A stretch of DNA of 64,000 nt from Thecaphora thlaspeos (GCA_900291925.1 UWYS01000005.1:1116001-1180000), one strand, 5' to 3'. Numbered from the stretch's first letter, positions 19,855-30,997 are shown. The notes: generated by a model not told the origin, from the letters alone. Numbers and translations: made by a program.

Positions 19855-21507
19855 ATGGCCTCGGAACTCTGGACGCTGGGTGAGTTTCCTGCCTGCCTTC
19901 TACTGCAAAGCGACACGCTACTGGGCGGCCCGTTGCAGAAGCGACTCACGTCCATCGGCTGACGGTCCGCTCCACCCACTGCTCTCCTCATTGGCTTCGG
20001 CTCTCTCCCGACAGCTTTAGTACTGCTGGCTCCCGTGGTGCTCCGCAAGGGAACACAGTTCCTCTTCCCACAGCATACGCCATCATCGCGACAGCAGCGC
20101 GATTCATCGTCCGATGGCGATCTCGCTGCTGGCGGACAAGAGGCGACATTATTAAGATTAGCATTGAGCTCGCCCTTCCAGCTGGCCATCGTCCTCGTCA
20201 CCGCCGCTGTCGTTCTGGTCAGCGTCCGTAATCTTGTACCTGTACGCTATGGTGTCCAGCTCAGCGTCCCGGCGCCCGTCATCGAGACGCTCCAGCGCAC
20301 CTTTTACACGCTCTACACCTCGCCTACGCCGACCGTCGCGGAGCCGCTCCGCATCGCGCTGCGCGGCGGCTACGAGTCCGACATCTTCCTTGGCATTAAG
20401 GCGTCCATCACCATCCCCACCGCAACCTTGCGCTCGCTCCTCGTCGCCGCCCCGTCGCTGCTTGACCTCGGCTTCATCGGCACAGAGGCCGACTTGCAGT
20501 CCCTCATCGCCCGCCTCTCGAGCTACGATGGACGCAAGCTCTACCTCCTCGTCGGCGCCGGCCCGCTCACCGACTGCGTCTTCTGCCATGCTAGCAAGGA
20601 ATACTTCTACTACGCCCTTCCCGGCCTCGTACGCCAGTACGCCTGGCGCATCATCGCCATCGGCTTCCTCACGTCCAGCCCTGCCGACCCCACCGCGCTG
20701 CTGGTCAGGAGGATCGCCAGGCTCCTTCAGCTCCGGCCCCTCAGCCCTCAGCAGCCGCAGTTTCTGATGCTCGAACCGGACCGCAAGCGCTGGAGGCTCT
20801 ACGCCACCTCGGCGCTGCTGGCCATGCTGGGAGCTGAGGCGCTCGTCCTCTCCGAGCTCGGCGAAGTCAGGGGGGGACAGGGCCGCTGGAACCACTGGCA
20901 CGCCAACCTCGACATCCTCCGGCAGCTACTCTTCGCGCTGCTCGTCCTCGGCGTCTACCTCTTCCCCTCCCACCCGCAGCCTTCGACCTTTGAGCGCATG
21001 ACGGCCACGATGCGCACCACCCACGCCAGGCTCGAAAAGACGCTCGCCAACCTCGAGGCGGCCGCCGTCACGCGCAGCGTCATCTGGCGCGACGAAGGGC
21101 TCGTCCGCAAGGTGGCCGACTGGCACGCGACGCAGCAGCGCGACGACACCGGGCCCGATTGCGACGCGATGGTCGCCTTTGCACGCAAGATCAGCGGCAT
21201 CGACGTTCCGCGCCTGGTTGACGTCTGCAGCGGCGCGGCCCAGGTCACGCTCGAAGAGGCGGAACTCATCAATCGGGAGCTCGATAAGGGCGCGCTGGCA
21301 GCCCAGCTTGCACGCTCGGAGAGGCAGAGCGAGGCGATCTCCCCGACGGCTGCCTCCGATCAAGTTCAGCAGTCGGCAAGCAGTGGACCGTCTTTGCCCT
21401 CGACCGCGTCGGCGGAGCAGACGTCGGAAGAGGTGCAATCGAGCGGCGGAACGAACGAAGCTCCCACCTCAGCTGCGGAACCTCGCAGCGTCGCGGCATC
21501 GTCGTGA
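19855..21507 (+). CDS. Multi-pass membrane protein, unknown function
   Basis: Two exons are inferred, 19855-19879 and 20021-21507, giving 503 residues. The intron 19880-20020 has GTGAGT and TTTAG ends. The first exon supplies MASELWTL, which completes an N-terminal hydrophobic helix (VLLAPVVL). Further membrane segments are FQLAIVLVTAAVVLVSV, LYATSALLAMLGAEALVLSE and LRQLLFALLVLGVYLF. Between the second and third segments lies a 190-residue soluble-looking region with SYDGRKLYLLVGAGPLTDC, VFCHASKEYFYYALPGLVRQ and YAWRIIAIGFLT. After the last segment there is a helical region (FERMTATMRTTHARLEKTLA) and a Ser/Ala-rich tail. The sequence is well-behaved coding DNA and probably conserved in related fungi, but I do not recognise the family. 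Confidence 0.72.
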
Positions 21508-22034
21508 AAAGGGCAGGTACAACAAGCTCAGGCTCCAGTTTCTATACAAAGGACCGACGATGCGGACAGGCCTTTGGCCTTCCTTTTCTCTGAAGGCCTC
21601 TCATGTACTTTATCAAGCGGCGGAGACAGCGTCGCGCCGTCAACGGATTTGTCTCGATTCGAGGGCAGAACCCACTTGTCCTACCAGCCCGCTCCGTTCC
21701 GCTCCGCACCGGTCTGTTTGGCTTTATGTTGGCTGGCTTCCGCACTACTCTGATCTTCACCGGTCCCTTGGCCGCCGCCTGCACAAGGGACGACCTATAA
21801 AGCGGCTGCCTGGTGTCGCAGCATCTTGCCTCCCTTCACTCACCGCCCGTCATCTACTTTGCAGCGGCGTCGCCTCCATCGAGCTGGTTCCCCTTCTTTC
21901 TTGTCGCCTCCTCCTTCAACGGTCGACGCCCTCAGACTGCAATCAGCGGTAGCTCCACGAGCAGATCCAGTCGCCTGAGCCACCTGCCTACCACCACCGC
22001 TACCATCGGCAACGGCACCAGCGGCAGCACCAAT
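21508..22034. other. Intergenic region upstream of the dynamin-like pseudogene
   Basis: This 527-nt gap has pyrimidine-rich sequence that could have served as the promoter of the downstream gene. No other gene is visible. Confidence 0.4.
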
Positions 22035-24465
22035 ATGTCCGCCTCAGCCTCGGACAGCAGCGCCACGCGCAGAGGCAGCAAAGAAGCCGACTGGCTGCCC
22101 ACGATGAGCTCGACCGAGTTCGTCTCGCTCTGCTGGACAATCAATCGGTGGGCAAGAGCAGCCTGGTCGAAGTCATCTCTGGCGTCACGCTACCGCGTAG
22201 CATGGGGACGTGCACGCGCGGTCCGGTCGATATCACCACCCGTCGTCCGGACGATAAGGAGATCCAAGCCCGTCTGCCCGGTTGGTTCGCCCGCGTCACG
22301 TTGAATCTCGAGAGCTCCCCCGATCGACCCGTCCTGTTTGGCGACATTGTGACCGACCCATGCGACGTGGCGGGTCGCATCCGTCGAGCCTCTCTGACCC
22401 TACGAGAAGGCGACGAGAGCGACTTTAGCCGCTTCCTCTCCGCTTCAGATGCCGACCTGGACGAGCTCGAAGACCGGTCGCACCGTCCAACGTTCTTCAC
22501 CGACCGTATCGGTGTCGAAATGGTGGGTGTGCAGATGCCACCACTTTGTTTCACCGATCTGCCTGGACTGGTGCACAACGCGGACGAGGGCGACATCCGC
22601 ACCATTAAGCGCATGGTTGAAGACGAGATCGCGGATTCCGAATGTCTCATCGTCCTGACGGTCTCGCTTGGCGTCGACATCGCTACACAGAGCGCGTTTC
22701 GTACCGCCGCAGCCGCCGATCCGGAGGGCAAGAGGACGATTGGCGTCTTTACCATGCCGGACCGAATGCAGGCGGATAGTTGGCGACAGTGGCTGCCCGT
22801 CGTTGAGGGACGAGGAGGTCGATCGATCAACCAGACTACCAAACTGGAGCATGGTTGGCACGTCGTTCGTTGTCCTGCCCCCGGCGAGGGCGCGAGCGCG
22901 ACGCTCGTCGAGAAGATCGAGGCGGAACGACGATTCTTTGCACAGACGTCTACGGCCTTCCGCGAGCTTTGCAGTCAACTCGATGCGGATTTCCACGCTA
23001 CACGCTGCGGTATCGATCGACTGACTACGTTCCTCAGCCGTTTACTGCTATCGCGCCTTGGCGAGATGATACCGACGTGCTACGAGGTCGTCAACCGTAT
23101 CCTGGTCGAGAAGCAGACTCTCCTCTCTCAACTTCGACACGAGGGCGAGCTGGACGACGGCTTCAACCCTACGGACACCATCAGCCAGCTTCTCGGTGCG
23201 TTCGTCTCGAGCCTCCAATGACGTAGGCCCGTCGTTGAGCTAGACGGACAGATCAAACGCGCCGTCTTGGCAAGCGCGCCGAGGTTGATGCCCTTCACCG
23301 AGGAAGAGGCGGGGGATACGGTCAAAGTGGATGGGTACATCGAAACGCCCTGATCATTCTGCAGCGTCAAGGAAATGTCGACCTACAACGGGAGCAACGT
23401 CACCATGTCAAAGACGACGGAGGGCATCGTCTTTCTCGATACGATCTGACGAAACCTCGAAGCGGCAGGACCGAACTATCTCCACCGCCTTCTCAACCTC
23501 ACTGAAGACTTTGAGTCTTCTATCCGTCTGAGCTTTTCAGAAATCTCGACGGAATGCTTTCGAAAGATTCGAACCGAACTCACGAACGACTATGAACGCT
23601 ACGATCGAGCGTATCTTCGTAGCGCACCCAGAGGTGGGTGAGAAGGTGTACGAAATCGTCCTCGCTAGCCTAAACGGTCATCTCAAGGTGGAAGAGGGAC
23701 GGGTCAAAGCTTCCATACAGTGCAGCATGGCGTCGGACGATCTGGGAAAGGTAGAGTGGGCAGAGGCCGAGTTGCAGAGATATCGAAAGACACGACTACA
23801 TGCCAGTCTGGTCGGAGCCGGTCTGAGCGGGGACGGAATGAAGAACAAGATGGATAATCTTCTTACATCCTTGGCCGAATTCGGACTGGTCCCTGCCTTT
23901 TCGACCCCCAACGAAGAACCTCTGATCGTCGACAACGATCAGACGACCCGCCCTTCCTCTCGCCCCCCGCGGTGGCAAGACGAACAACACAAAGACATCC
24001 TACCACTCCCTATCGCAATTCCTTCCGAGCCACGCCGCCTACTATCCGACCAAGCTGCGCGCAATGGTGACGATGCGATCGACCTACAACCTCCTTTCTA
24101 CCAATCTGTATCAGGAAATCTGCAAGGCTCGTAACAACATAGTCGGACAGACGCAGCAGGATATCCAGAATCGTTTCAATTGGGAGGTGCTGGGTGAGAG
24201 GTCGGCGGAGGAATTGTGTAGGATCTACTTTGGTAACGTGAGTAGGAAGAGAGAGGGGAAGGTGAGGGAGAGGGAGAGGGTAGAGAGGGAGGTAGAGGTG
24301 GTCAAGGAGATGAAGGCCGGACTGGTGGAGCTGGAGATGGGAGGTGGAAATGTGGTCGCAAGAAAGAAGAGGGCGAGGAGTGAAGGTGACGAGGAGCACG
24401 AGGAGCACGAGGATGGATCGATCAAGAGGGCAGGAGCAGATGGACGACGTCATGCTTCCAGGTGA
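22035..24465 (+). pseudogene. Dynamin-family large GTPase gene, disabled
   Basis: The parts of a dynamin/Mx-type GTPase are present in order but spread over several frames. From about 22080 to 23218 one frame has DNQSVGKSSLVEVISGVTLP (P-loop, with Asp where the first Gly is usual), GTCTRGP (switch I), FTDLPGLVHNA (DxPG) and the stalk start. The same frame has TGA at 23219-23221, 23351-23353 and 23447-23449 but keeps coding character between and after them (IKRAVLASAPRLMPF, LLNLTEDFESSIRLSF). Frame shifts are needed near 22100, 23630 and 23970. The last frame encodes the C-terminal GTPase effector-like helix (YYPTKLRAMVTMRSTYNLLS). Two of the stops could be removed by short GT-AG segments, but the shifts cannot all be explained by splicing. 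Most likely this is a recent pseudogene. It ends 75 nt from the convergent ataxin-10 gene. Confidence 0.72.
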
Positions 24466-24539
24466 AAGACGACGTTGCCGAATCGACGTGGGCGGGGTCC
24501 TATCGCAGCCAGGGAGGGGATGAAATCGCGACAAAGTGA

Positions 24540-26644
24540 TCAGGAGAAAGGCAGCTGTATCGTCGCACCTCCAGGTGCACCGCCCTGTTGCTGATCCAGA
24601 GGTTGTAACTGCTTGACCAGATCCTGCGACTCGAGGTTGCCAGCTAGCAAGTAGTGCAGCGTAAAGATGGCATGTTCCCGCATATCTGTAACGTCGTCGT
24701 CGACATGAAAGCATCAGAACGACAAGAAATGCAAGCAGCTCGTTAGCAATGGCCAATATGATAGCACCAATTTGCGATGCGACCATCGAAGGGGGTTCTC
24801 AAAGGGGGAGCAGGCAAGGGAAACTCACAAGGATTCCGCTCGTCCAATACGGTCATGTTCATGACATCCCACAATCCACCACATTCCCTCATCTGATCCT
24901 GCACCGTCCTGACCTGTTTCGCCGTATACGTCGCTCCCTCATCACCGCCATTGGCCACGGCCACGGGTGAATAGACAAGCGTACCCAGCACGCGGACGAT
25001 ATCGCGTTTAAGATGGTCGAATCCATACCTCTTCCCACCTTCCACCTCTTCTGCTCCCGCGGAGACGGATCGAAGGTTGGATATGCCGGTAGAGGAGAGA
25101 GCGTGACCTTCTGGCATCTTCGAGAACGGTACTGTCGAAGGGGTCGCGGGCAACTTGAAGGGAGAGATGGGTGGGGCATAGACGTATGTCTGGTGTAGGA
25201 GTGAGACTAGCTCTGTCGTCACTTCGATGCGAGAGCGGAGATGTGAGAGGTAGAGACGCGATACGGTCTTCAACCCTTGGCCAGTGCAAGGTGCGGTGGA
25301 AGAGGAAGCTTCAGAGGTAGGAGGGCTGCGGGAGGCAGTAGGATCCGACCAGCCGTCTGCGACGAGTCCCAAGGACAATAGACATTGGAGAACGAGCAGC
25401 AGCACCTGATGCACGCCCACCACGCGCTTGTCCTGCTTCTCGTGATCTTGCAGACCTTTCGCCATCGCAGTCCGTACGAAACGGGAGAGGTCGAGGAAGA
25501 GGTCCACTAGCTCCTCCAGCCCTCCCAAATTGGACGCAGGCGCGGAGAATACGATCGCGTCGTCCGCCGCCGCTGCAGAGGGCATGCTAAAGTGTAGCCA
25601 GCTATCGAGCAATTTCAGGAGTGTCATCTGACTGGCGTTGACGATGGGCCGGTCAGACGCCTGGTCATCGCTTCCGATCGTCTCTAGCGGTGCTAGACTG
25701 CGAAGAAGAGTCGAAGTCGCCCCGTTTGTGAAGATCAGGGTGAGGATCTCGTTGATGAGTCGAAGGGATTCCTCGAGCTGCTGCGGTTGGTCCCCCGTCG
25801 CCGTGGAGGCGGAAGGGTATGCACCGAACTCGTCATCGTCGTCATCTGGATGTTGCGAGGTCTGGAGTATGATGCTATCCGCGAGGTTGAGAAGCATCTC
25901 GACGATCTCTAGACCGGCTGGCTCGGTGCAGAGGGAGAGGCAGCGGGCGTGTGCGAGGTGAGCGTCGGGGAGCTTGAGCTGGTTGATGAGGAGGATCTGT
26001 GCGGCCATCTGGGTGGCCGTATCGGGCGAGGTGAGAAGGCGGTGCACCAGCCTCTTGTCCTTCGAGGGAGCTAGAACGACTTGCTGCCAGACCGTCTGCT
26101 GCGTCGATGGGTTAAAGGTGATGAGATTGCAGAGCAGCTGTCCACACGTGCGCGAGAGGGGTATGAGGTCTGGATGGGTCAGAGCAGTAAAGGCGGTGAG
26201 GTAGACGAAGATGGGTTCGAGATGGGTCAAGTGGGCAGCTACGAGCTGCTGCGCGGTGGGGGAGCGTGCCATTGCGTTCCTGCAGCAGCGTAGGGCGAGG
26301 ATCAAGAGCTGGACGTCGCGGTACCGGGCGTCGTGGTGTTCCTTTGGCTGTGCACTGCCGTTTTCGAGGTGCTTCTGTTCGGGCGTCTTTGTCTCGGCGT
26401 TGGCAGCGTTGGCAGTGAAGTTGGACCATAGGGAGGGCGAGAGGTGTTGCAGGATGTATGTAAGCGGGGAGGAGGGGTGGCCAACGAGTTGCTGGCGGTA
26501 GTCGGCGTCCCGTGCCAGGCTCTGGAGGGTGGAGGTGAGCTGCAACGAGAGGGCAGTATAGCTAGTGACATCGTTGCAGGAGAGGTACTCGGCCAAAGGC
26601 GGCGAGAGACGAGCCTGCAGGTCGAAGGGCGATGCGTCTGGCAT
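24540..26644 (-). CDS. Ataxin-10 homologue (Ctr86-like armadillo-type protein)
   Basis: Two exons, 24829-26644 and 24540-24685, give 653 residues; the intron 24686-24828 has GTGAGT and ACAG ends. Nearly the whole protein is a helical repeat fold, with helices such as VQLLILALRCCRNAMARS and TCGQLLCNLITFN. The C-terminus carries the ataxin-10 domain: FDHLKRDIVRVLGTLVYS, then VMNMTVLDERNPY and MREHAIFTLHYLLAGNLESQ, which spans the splice junction and so confirms the intron. Ataxin-10 family proteins are cytosolic; the yeast relative Ctr86 is essential and its biochemical role is poorly known. The gene is intact, unlike its two neighbours, and is divergent from the RCC1-like pseudogene with 354 nt between start codons. 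Confidence 0.88.
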
Positions 26645-26998
26645 GCCGGGGGGTGCGGGAGGCGATGGACAGAAGGAAGATGGCGGGAAGATGGTGGTGA
26701 GAAGAAGCTTGAGAAGACAAAGCAGCGTGGGCCAAAGGGCGACTTTTTCCCCGCTATTTCCGCGCCTCTTTTTTGTTTTATTTTTGTTTTTGGCGCATCG
26801 GCTCGGGACACGGCAAAGTGGAGGTTGGCCGCGCTCAGCCTCAGCCGGCAGCCGTGAGTCGTCTGACTTTGCCGCGAGCTCATGGAGCTGGCCCCTGCGT
26901 CCCCTTCGTCGTCCTCGCGGCCACCTTCTTCGTCCTCCCCATCCTCGCTCTCCCTACTGTGCACCACACACCGACCCACAGCCTCGTCCGACACAAGC
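26645..26998. promoter_or_regulatory. Shared region between the ataxin-10 gene and the RCC1-like pseudogene
   Basis: This 354-nt gap lies between divergent starts. It contains a T-rich block (about 26765-26790) and CTC-rich sequence. The frame of the RCC1-like gene stays open upstream to 26882. Confidence 0.4.
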
Positions 26999-29304
26999 AT
27001 GCTACGTCGTGCTACCCTCTCGGCACTCCCTCCTGCACAGCGCATCCCTGTCAGTGCCTCACTTCTACCACGCCACCGCCCCTTTGCCACCTCCTCGTCC
27101 TTCCCCACCCGCCGCCAGCACCTGCTGTGGTGCGGCAACCTACTCCAATGCACCTCCGACCGTCTCACCAAGCTCCCGCGTGTATGGCTAGACGATCTAG
27201 GCGTATCGTCCGACATCGATCAAGGCATACACTGGACGCATCTCAACGTATCGCCCACCCACACCTTGCTGGCATACCGCCTTCTCCCGCCGCGCACAGA
27301 TGACGACGCTGTCACACCGGGCTGACACGCCGATGAGCACGAGACGACACAAGATGCGTCCGACGCCAACTCGCAAGACGCCTGCGCCGCATCCAGCTCG
27401 AGCCTGCCCCACAAGCTGCTTGCAGTGGGCAGAAACACGCACGCACAGCTAGGCCTGGGCTTTTCGTCCCAGGAGGCGACTAGGGGGATGGTCACTGGCA
27501 CCTTTGAGGGAAAAGAAGGCGTATCCGGCGTATACACCGGCCGAGGTACCAGCTTCATCGTCACAGACAGCGGCGGCTCGGAGCAACGGTCGAATTCGAG
27601 CCTATATGCTTTTGGCAGTGAGTAGCATCCTGGCTCCACGCGTCCTAGACGTCTCGCCCGCTGACCCAGCTGCCACCGCCACCCTCTCCGCCTGTAACGC
27701 CGGCAGACCACAGCCTCGGACAGCTGGGTCTCGGCCCTCGATCGCCTCCTTCTCACTCGTCGGACCCTTACGATGTCACACCACGCCAAGAGTCCGGAGA
27801 GGCCCACCTCGTCCTCCACCCGTTGCCGCGACAGGTCGACCTGGACGCTTCACTCGCCGATGGCCAGGCCATGCAGGAGGACAAGGGCTGGAGGATCGAC
27901 GACGTAGCAGCTGGGCTCGACCACACACTCCTGATACGTAGCCGCAAGGCGGCCGATGGCGGGCTCGACCACACACTCCTGATACGTAGCCGCAAGGCGG
28001 CCGATGGCAGGCTCGAGCAGCAGGTGATGGCGACGGGATGTGAGTGGGCCGTTTGCCGCCGTACATAGCCTGCACAAAGGGGAACGGCCCTCTGACGCAA
28101 GTCTCTCTCTTCTCCATGCACCCTCTCCCCTTTCTCCCTTGCGCAGTCAATACCGACGGCCAGCTCGGCCTCTTGAACGGCCTCCGAGTTTTCATCTCGC
28201 CTTTGATCACGCGAACCTTCCACGTCGTCCCTCATCCCGACCTCGATGCTTCGTCGTCGGATCGTTTCACGGCAGTGACGGCAGGAGCCGACACATCGTT
28301 TGCGCTCAGCCAGTCCGGAAGCCTCTTTGCCTGGGGCAATTCCGAGTACGGTCAGGCGATGCTCGCCTCGGGTGTCGAAGATCGTGTGCTAAAGCCGGTC
28401 GAGGTAACCGACGCGCTGCTGCGGGCGTATGAGCAGGCGGGCATCGAATGCAAGGGGGCGAGGATCAGGAAGGTGGTGGCGGGAGGGAGCTGGGCGGGTG
28501 TGCTGGACGGTGAGTCATCGAGAGATCTTGTTCCAAGGCGAGCGAGTTTCGAAGGCTGACGTCGACTGCGATGCGGTCGTCCCCTCATTCTGCGGTGGCC
28601 GGGGTTCTGCCAGACCAAGATCGAGTCTGGACGGCAGGCTATGAACCTCTCGGTCTGGGCGCCGGCTCTGTTCCTGGCTCATCTGACCAGCCCCTGCCAC
28701 CCACCTCCTCGATCCACCTCTCGCACGTTTCGGCTCTCCCCTCGGACGTCATTGATCTGCACGCTGGTCTCGACTAGTGCGTCGCCATCTGCTCCCCCTT
28801 CCCCTCCCCCTCCCCCTCTTCTACTGCTACGTCTCGCCCGCACTCCACGTCATTGCCACGGATCTTCACCTGGGGTCTCGACACGATCTCGGGCCGACTA
28901 GGACTGGGTCTGGGGACGACGAGCAGCCCTTCAGACCGTCTTCGTAGCGATCCGACGCGACGCTCCGATCGAACATCGGGCATCGGGATGGATACGGGGC
29001 TCGAAGTCGGCGGCAAGGCGAACAACGCAACGGCGGCGCGTGTGTACGAACCGACAGAAGTGCCGACCATCTGACTGGGGATGTTGCCGGAAGACGAATG
29101 GCTGGATGCCAATCCGGCTGAGAGGAAGAAGATGGAGGAGCGTAACGCCAAGGGCGAGGGGAAGGATGCGAAGCGCGAGGAAAGCGAGGAGAGGGTGGAG
29201 GAGGCGAGGTCATGTTTGTCCTGATCGAAGATGGACGGGGCGAGGTGGGGAGATGGAGCGAATGCTATGGACCGCCTGACGCGGGGACGGATGTCGCCGT
29301 GTAG
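26999..29304 (+). pseudogene. Mitochondrial RCC1-like beta-propeller gene, disabled
   Basis: Four exons can be followed: from 26999, 27707-28039, 28147-28509 and from 28614. The introns 27618-27706, 28040-28146 and 28510-28613 are normal. The start (MLRRATLSALPPAQRIP...) looks like a mitochondrial presequence. RCC1 repeat signatures follow: VGRNTHAQLGLG, GNHSLGQLGLG, DVAAGLDHTLLIRS, AGADTSFALSQSGSLFAWGN, WTAGYEPLGLG, FTWGLDTISGRLGLG and VMFVLIEDGRGEVGRWSE. The reading is broken by in-frame TGA (27323-27325), TAG (28775-28777) and TGA (29072-29074), and by a frame shift near 29200. The TAG sits where the repeat expects Tyr. A perfect 48-bp tandem duplication lies in exon 2. Intact introns and coding character suggest recent loss. 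By its presequence it resembles the mitochondrial RCC1L/Fmp25 group. Confidence 0.75.
27913..28008 (+). repeat. Perfect 48-bp tandem duplication inside the RCC1-like gene
   Basis: Two identical 48-bp units (27913-27960 and 27961-28008) follow each other. In the gene's frame each encodes the 16 residues GLDHTLLIRSRKAADG, so the duplication keeps the frame but doubles part of one propeller blade. Identity over the full length points to a very recent event. Confidence 0.95.
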
Positions 29305-29614
29305 CCAGCGTAGCGTAGAGGGAGCGCTGTTGTAGAAAGAGACACATCGAAGGCGAGGACAGCGATCGACGCTTGACGACTGGTGGCGGTGGGCCGCGAC
29401 GGTCTCTAGGTTGGCTAAATGTCAGGCGCGAGGCGGCGTCGAGGAGGAAGAAGTGCGGCCGCCGCCTTTTCTCGACATCTCGCGCGCCTCGCCTGCTTCT
29501 TGACCTCGCTCCCTCGCCATCACCACTCCGTCCACATCCACGCCACACACGCATACACCCCTCTTCTCGACCGCACACTTGCCCTTACTGCTGCAGCTGC
29601 TGCCTACACACTAG
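29305..29614. other. Intergenic region upstream of the lipoate ligase gene
   Basis: This 310-nt region contains pyrimidine-rich sequence in its second half that probably belongs to the promoter and 5' leader of the downstream gene. No other feature is visible. Confidence 0.4.
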
Positions 29615-30997
29615 ATGGCTACATTACCGTCAATACGAACCTCGCTGCAGTCTGGCATGTCGAGGGTGGATGTCGTCGCTTCAGCCGCAAGCCTCTACCC
29701 TCTCCGCACGTCCATATCCTGTGCTACAACCTGCCTTCCGCTTCGTCGCTGCTACTCTACCTCGCCACTTGAAGTCGACACAGCAGCAACACCAACAGGG
29801 CCTCCGGAATCCTACGTCTCGCTGTCTACGGATCCCTTCTTCAACCTAGCCTTTGAAGACCATCTCTTCCGCACCCGACCCTCGACTACGCCCGTCTGCC
29901 TCATCTACCGCAACACGCCGTGTGTCGTCGTCGGACGCAATCAGAATCCATGGAAGGAGCTCAATGCCAGTGCGATGCGGTCGGCTGGTATACCGGTGAT
30001 ACGTCGTCAGAGCGGTGGTGGGACGGTGTACCACGATCTGGGGAATACCAATTATAGCTTCCACATACCGAGGGAGAGCTTCGATCGACGTACCCATGCC
30101 GAACTTGTGGCGAGGGCGTTGAACGTCGAGCCTGTATCGCTCGGATCGCCACAGATGGGTAGGGCTAGTGCGAAGGGAGCGTATGTGAATGCAAGAGGCG
30201 ATATATGCGTTTCTGTACGACGCGGATTCCCAGACGAACCACCACCACCACCAACACCAGCCACGACGACGACGACGACAAAGAGGGATGAGGACGAATG
30301 GGAGGAACGCAAAATTTCTGGATCGGCCTACAAGTTGGTCAATACGCGGGCATACCACCACGGGACGCTGTTACTCTCCGCCTCGCTCTCATCTCTCGGC
30401 TCGTCATTGCACAACTCGCGCGGATCCGCCCTGGTCTCGAAGGGAGTAGCTTCGGTTCGCGCAAAAGTGACCAACCTCACCGACGCCTACCCTGATCGAG
30501 CGCACGTCCTCGACCACGACACTGTAGCTCGCGCGGTCGTTACCGAATTCTGGCAGACGTACGCCGGGAAGAGGGGCGAGACGGAGCTAGTGGACGAACG
30601 TGTGCTGGACGCAGAAGAGCTCAACGAGGGGAGGTGGAAGTTGAGAGAGATGTACCAAGAGCTCAGAAGCTGGGAATGGGTGTGGGGCCAGACGCCAGAG
30701 TTTACCCATCGTCTAACCTACGACGGCGGGCTGAGGGGAGAGGTGAGGTTTGAGCTCGACGTGCACAGCAAGAACGGCGTCATACTCGACCTCAAGGTGG
30801 ACCGACTGAAGAGCAAGGACGACGAGGTAAAGGACGAGGTCAAGAGCACGGTGGAACGTCTAAAGGGACAGCGGTACGATGAGTATGCAGTGACGCCGCC
30901 GTGGACGCAGGATAGTCAAGGCAGGTCGACGTCGAAGCTGGTGGCGCGCAACGAGACCGAGAGGGAGATCTTCCAATGGCTGCGAGAGGTCCTCTAA
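29615..30997 (+). CDS. Mitochondrial lipoate-protein ligase / lipoyltransferase
   Basis: A single-exon gene of 460 residues. It attaches or transfers lipoyl groups to the E2 subunits of the alpha-ketoacid dehydrogenases and to glycine cleavage H protein in mitochondria (yeast Lip3/Aim22 family). The N-terminal 50 residues are Arg/Ser-rich and amphipathic, like a presequence. The catalytic domain shows TDPFFNLAFEDHLF, then VVVGRNQNPWKEL, the lipoate-binding loop IRRQSGGGTVYHDLGNTNYS (about residues 129-148) and the active-site lysine in KISGSAYK (about 240). Just before that lysine is an unusual Pro/Thr/Asp/Glu-rich insertion (about residues 208-232). The C-terminal accessory domain follows (LTYDGGLRGEVRFELDVHSK). 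All key residues seen are intact. Confidence 0.92.
   Translation: MATLPSIRTSLQSGMSRVDVVASAASLYPLRTSISCATTCLPLRRCYSTSPLEVDTAATPTGPPESYVSLSTDPFFNLAFEDHLFRTRPSTTPVCLIYRNTPCVVVGRNQNPWKELNASAMRSAGIPVIRRQSGGGTVYHDLGNTNYSFHIPRESFDRRTHAELVARALNVEPVSLGSPQMGRASAKGAYVNARGDICVSVRRGFPDEPPPPPTPATTTTTTKRDEDEWEERKISGSAYKLVNTRAYHHGTLLLSASLSSLGSSLHNSRGSALVSKGVASVRAKVTNLTDAYPDRAHVLDHDTVARAVVTEFWQTYAGKRGETELVDERVLDAEELNEGRWKLREMYQELRSWEWVWGQTPEFTHRLTYDGGLRGEVRFELDVHSKNGVILDLKVDRLKSKDDEVKDEVKSTVERLKGQRYDEYAVTPPWTQDSQGRSTSKLVARNETEREIFQWLREVL

Noticed and set aside
22035..29304. TGA recoded as a sense codon
   Set aside because: Intact genes in the window have no internal TGA and use TGA as their stop (for example MMM1 and OPY2). 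The internal TGAs are limited to two loci that also have frame shifts or a TAG.
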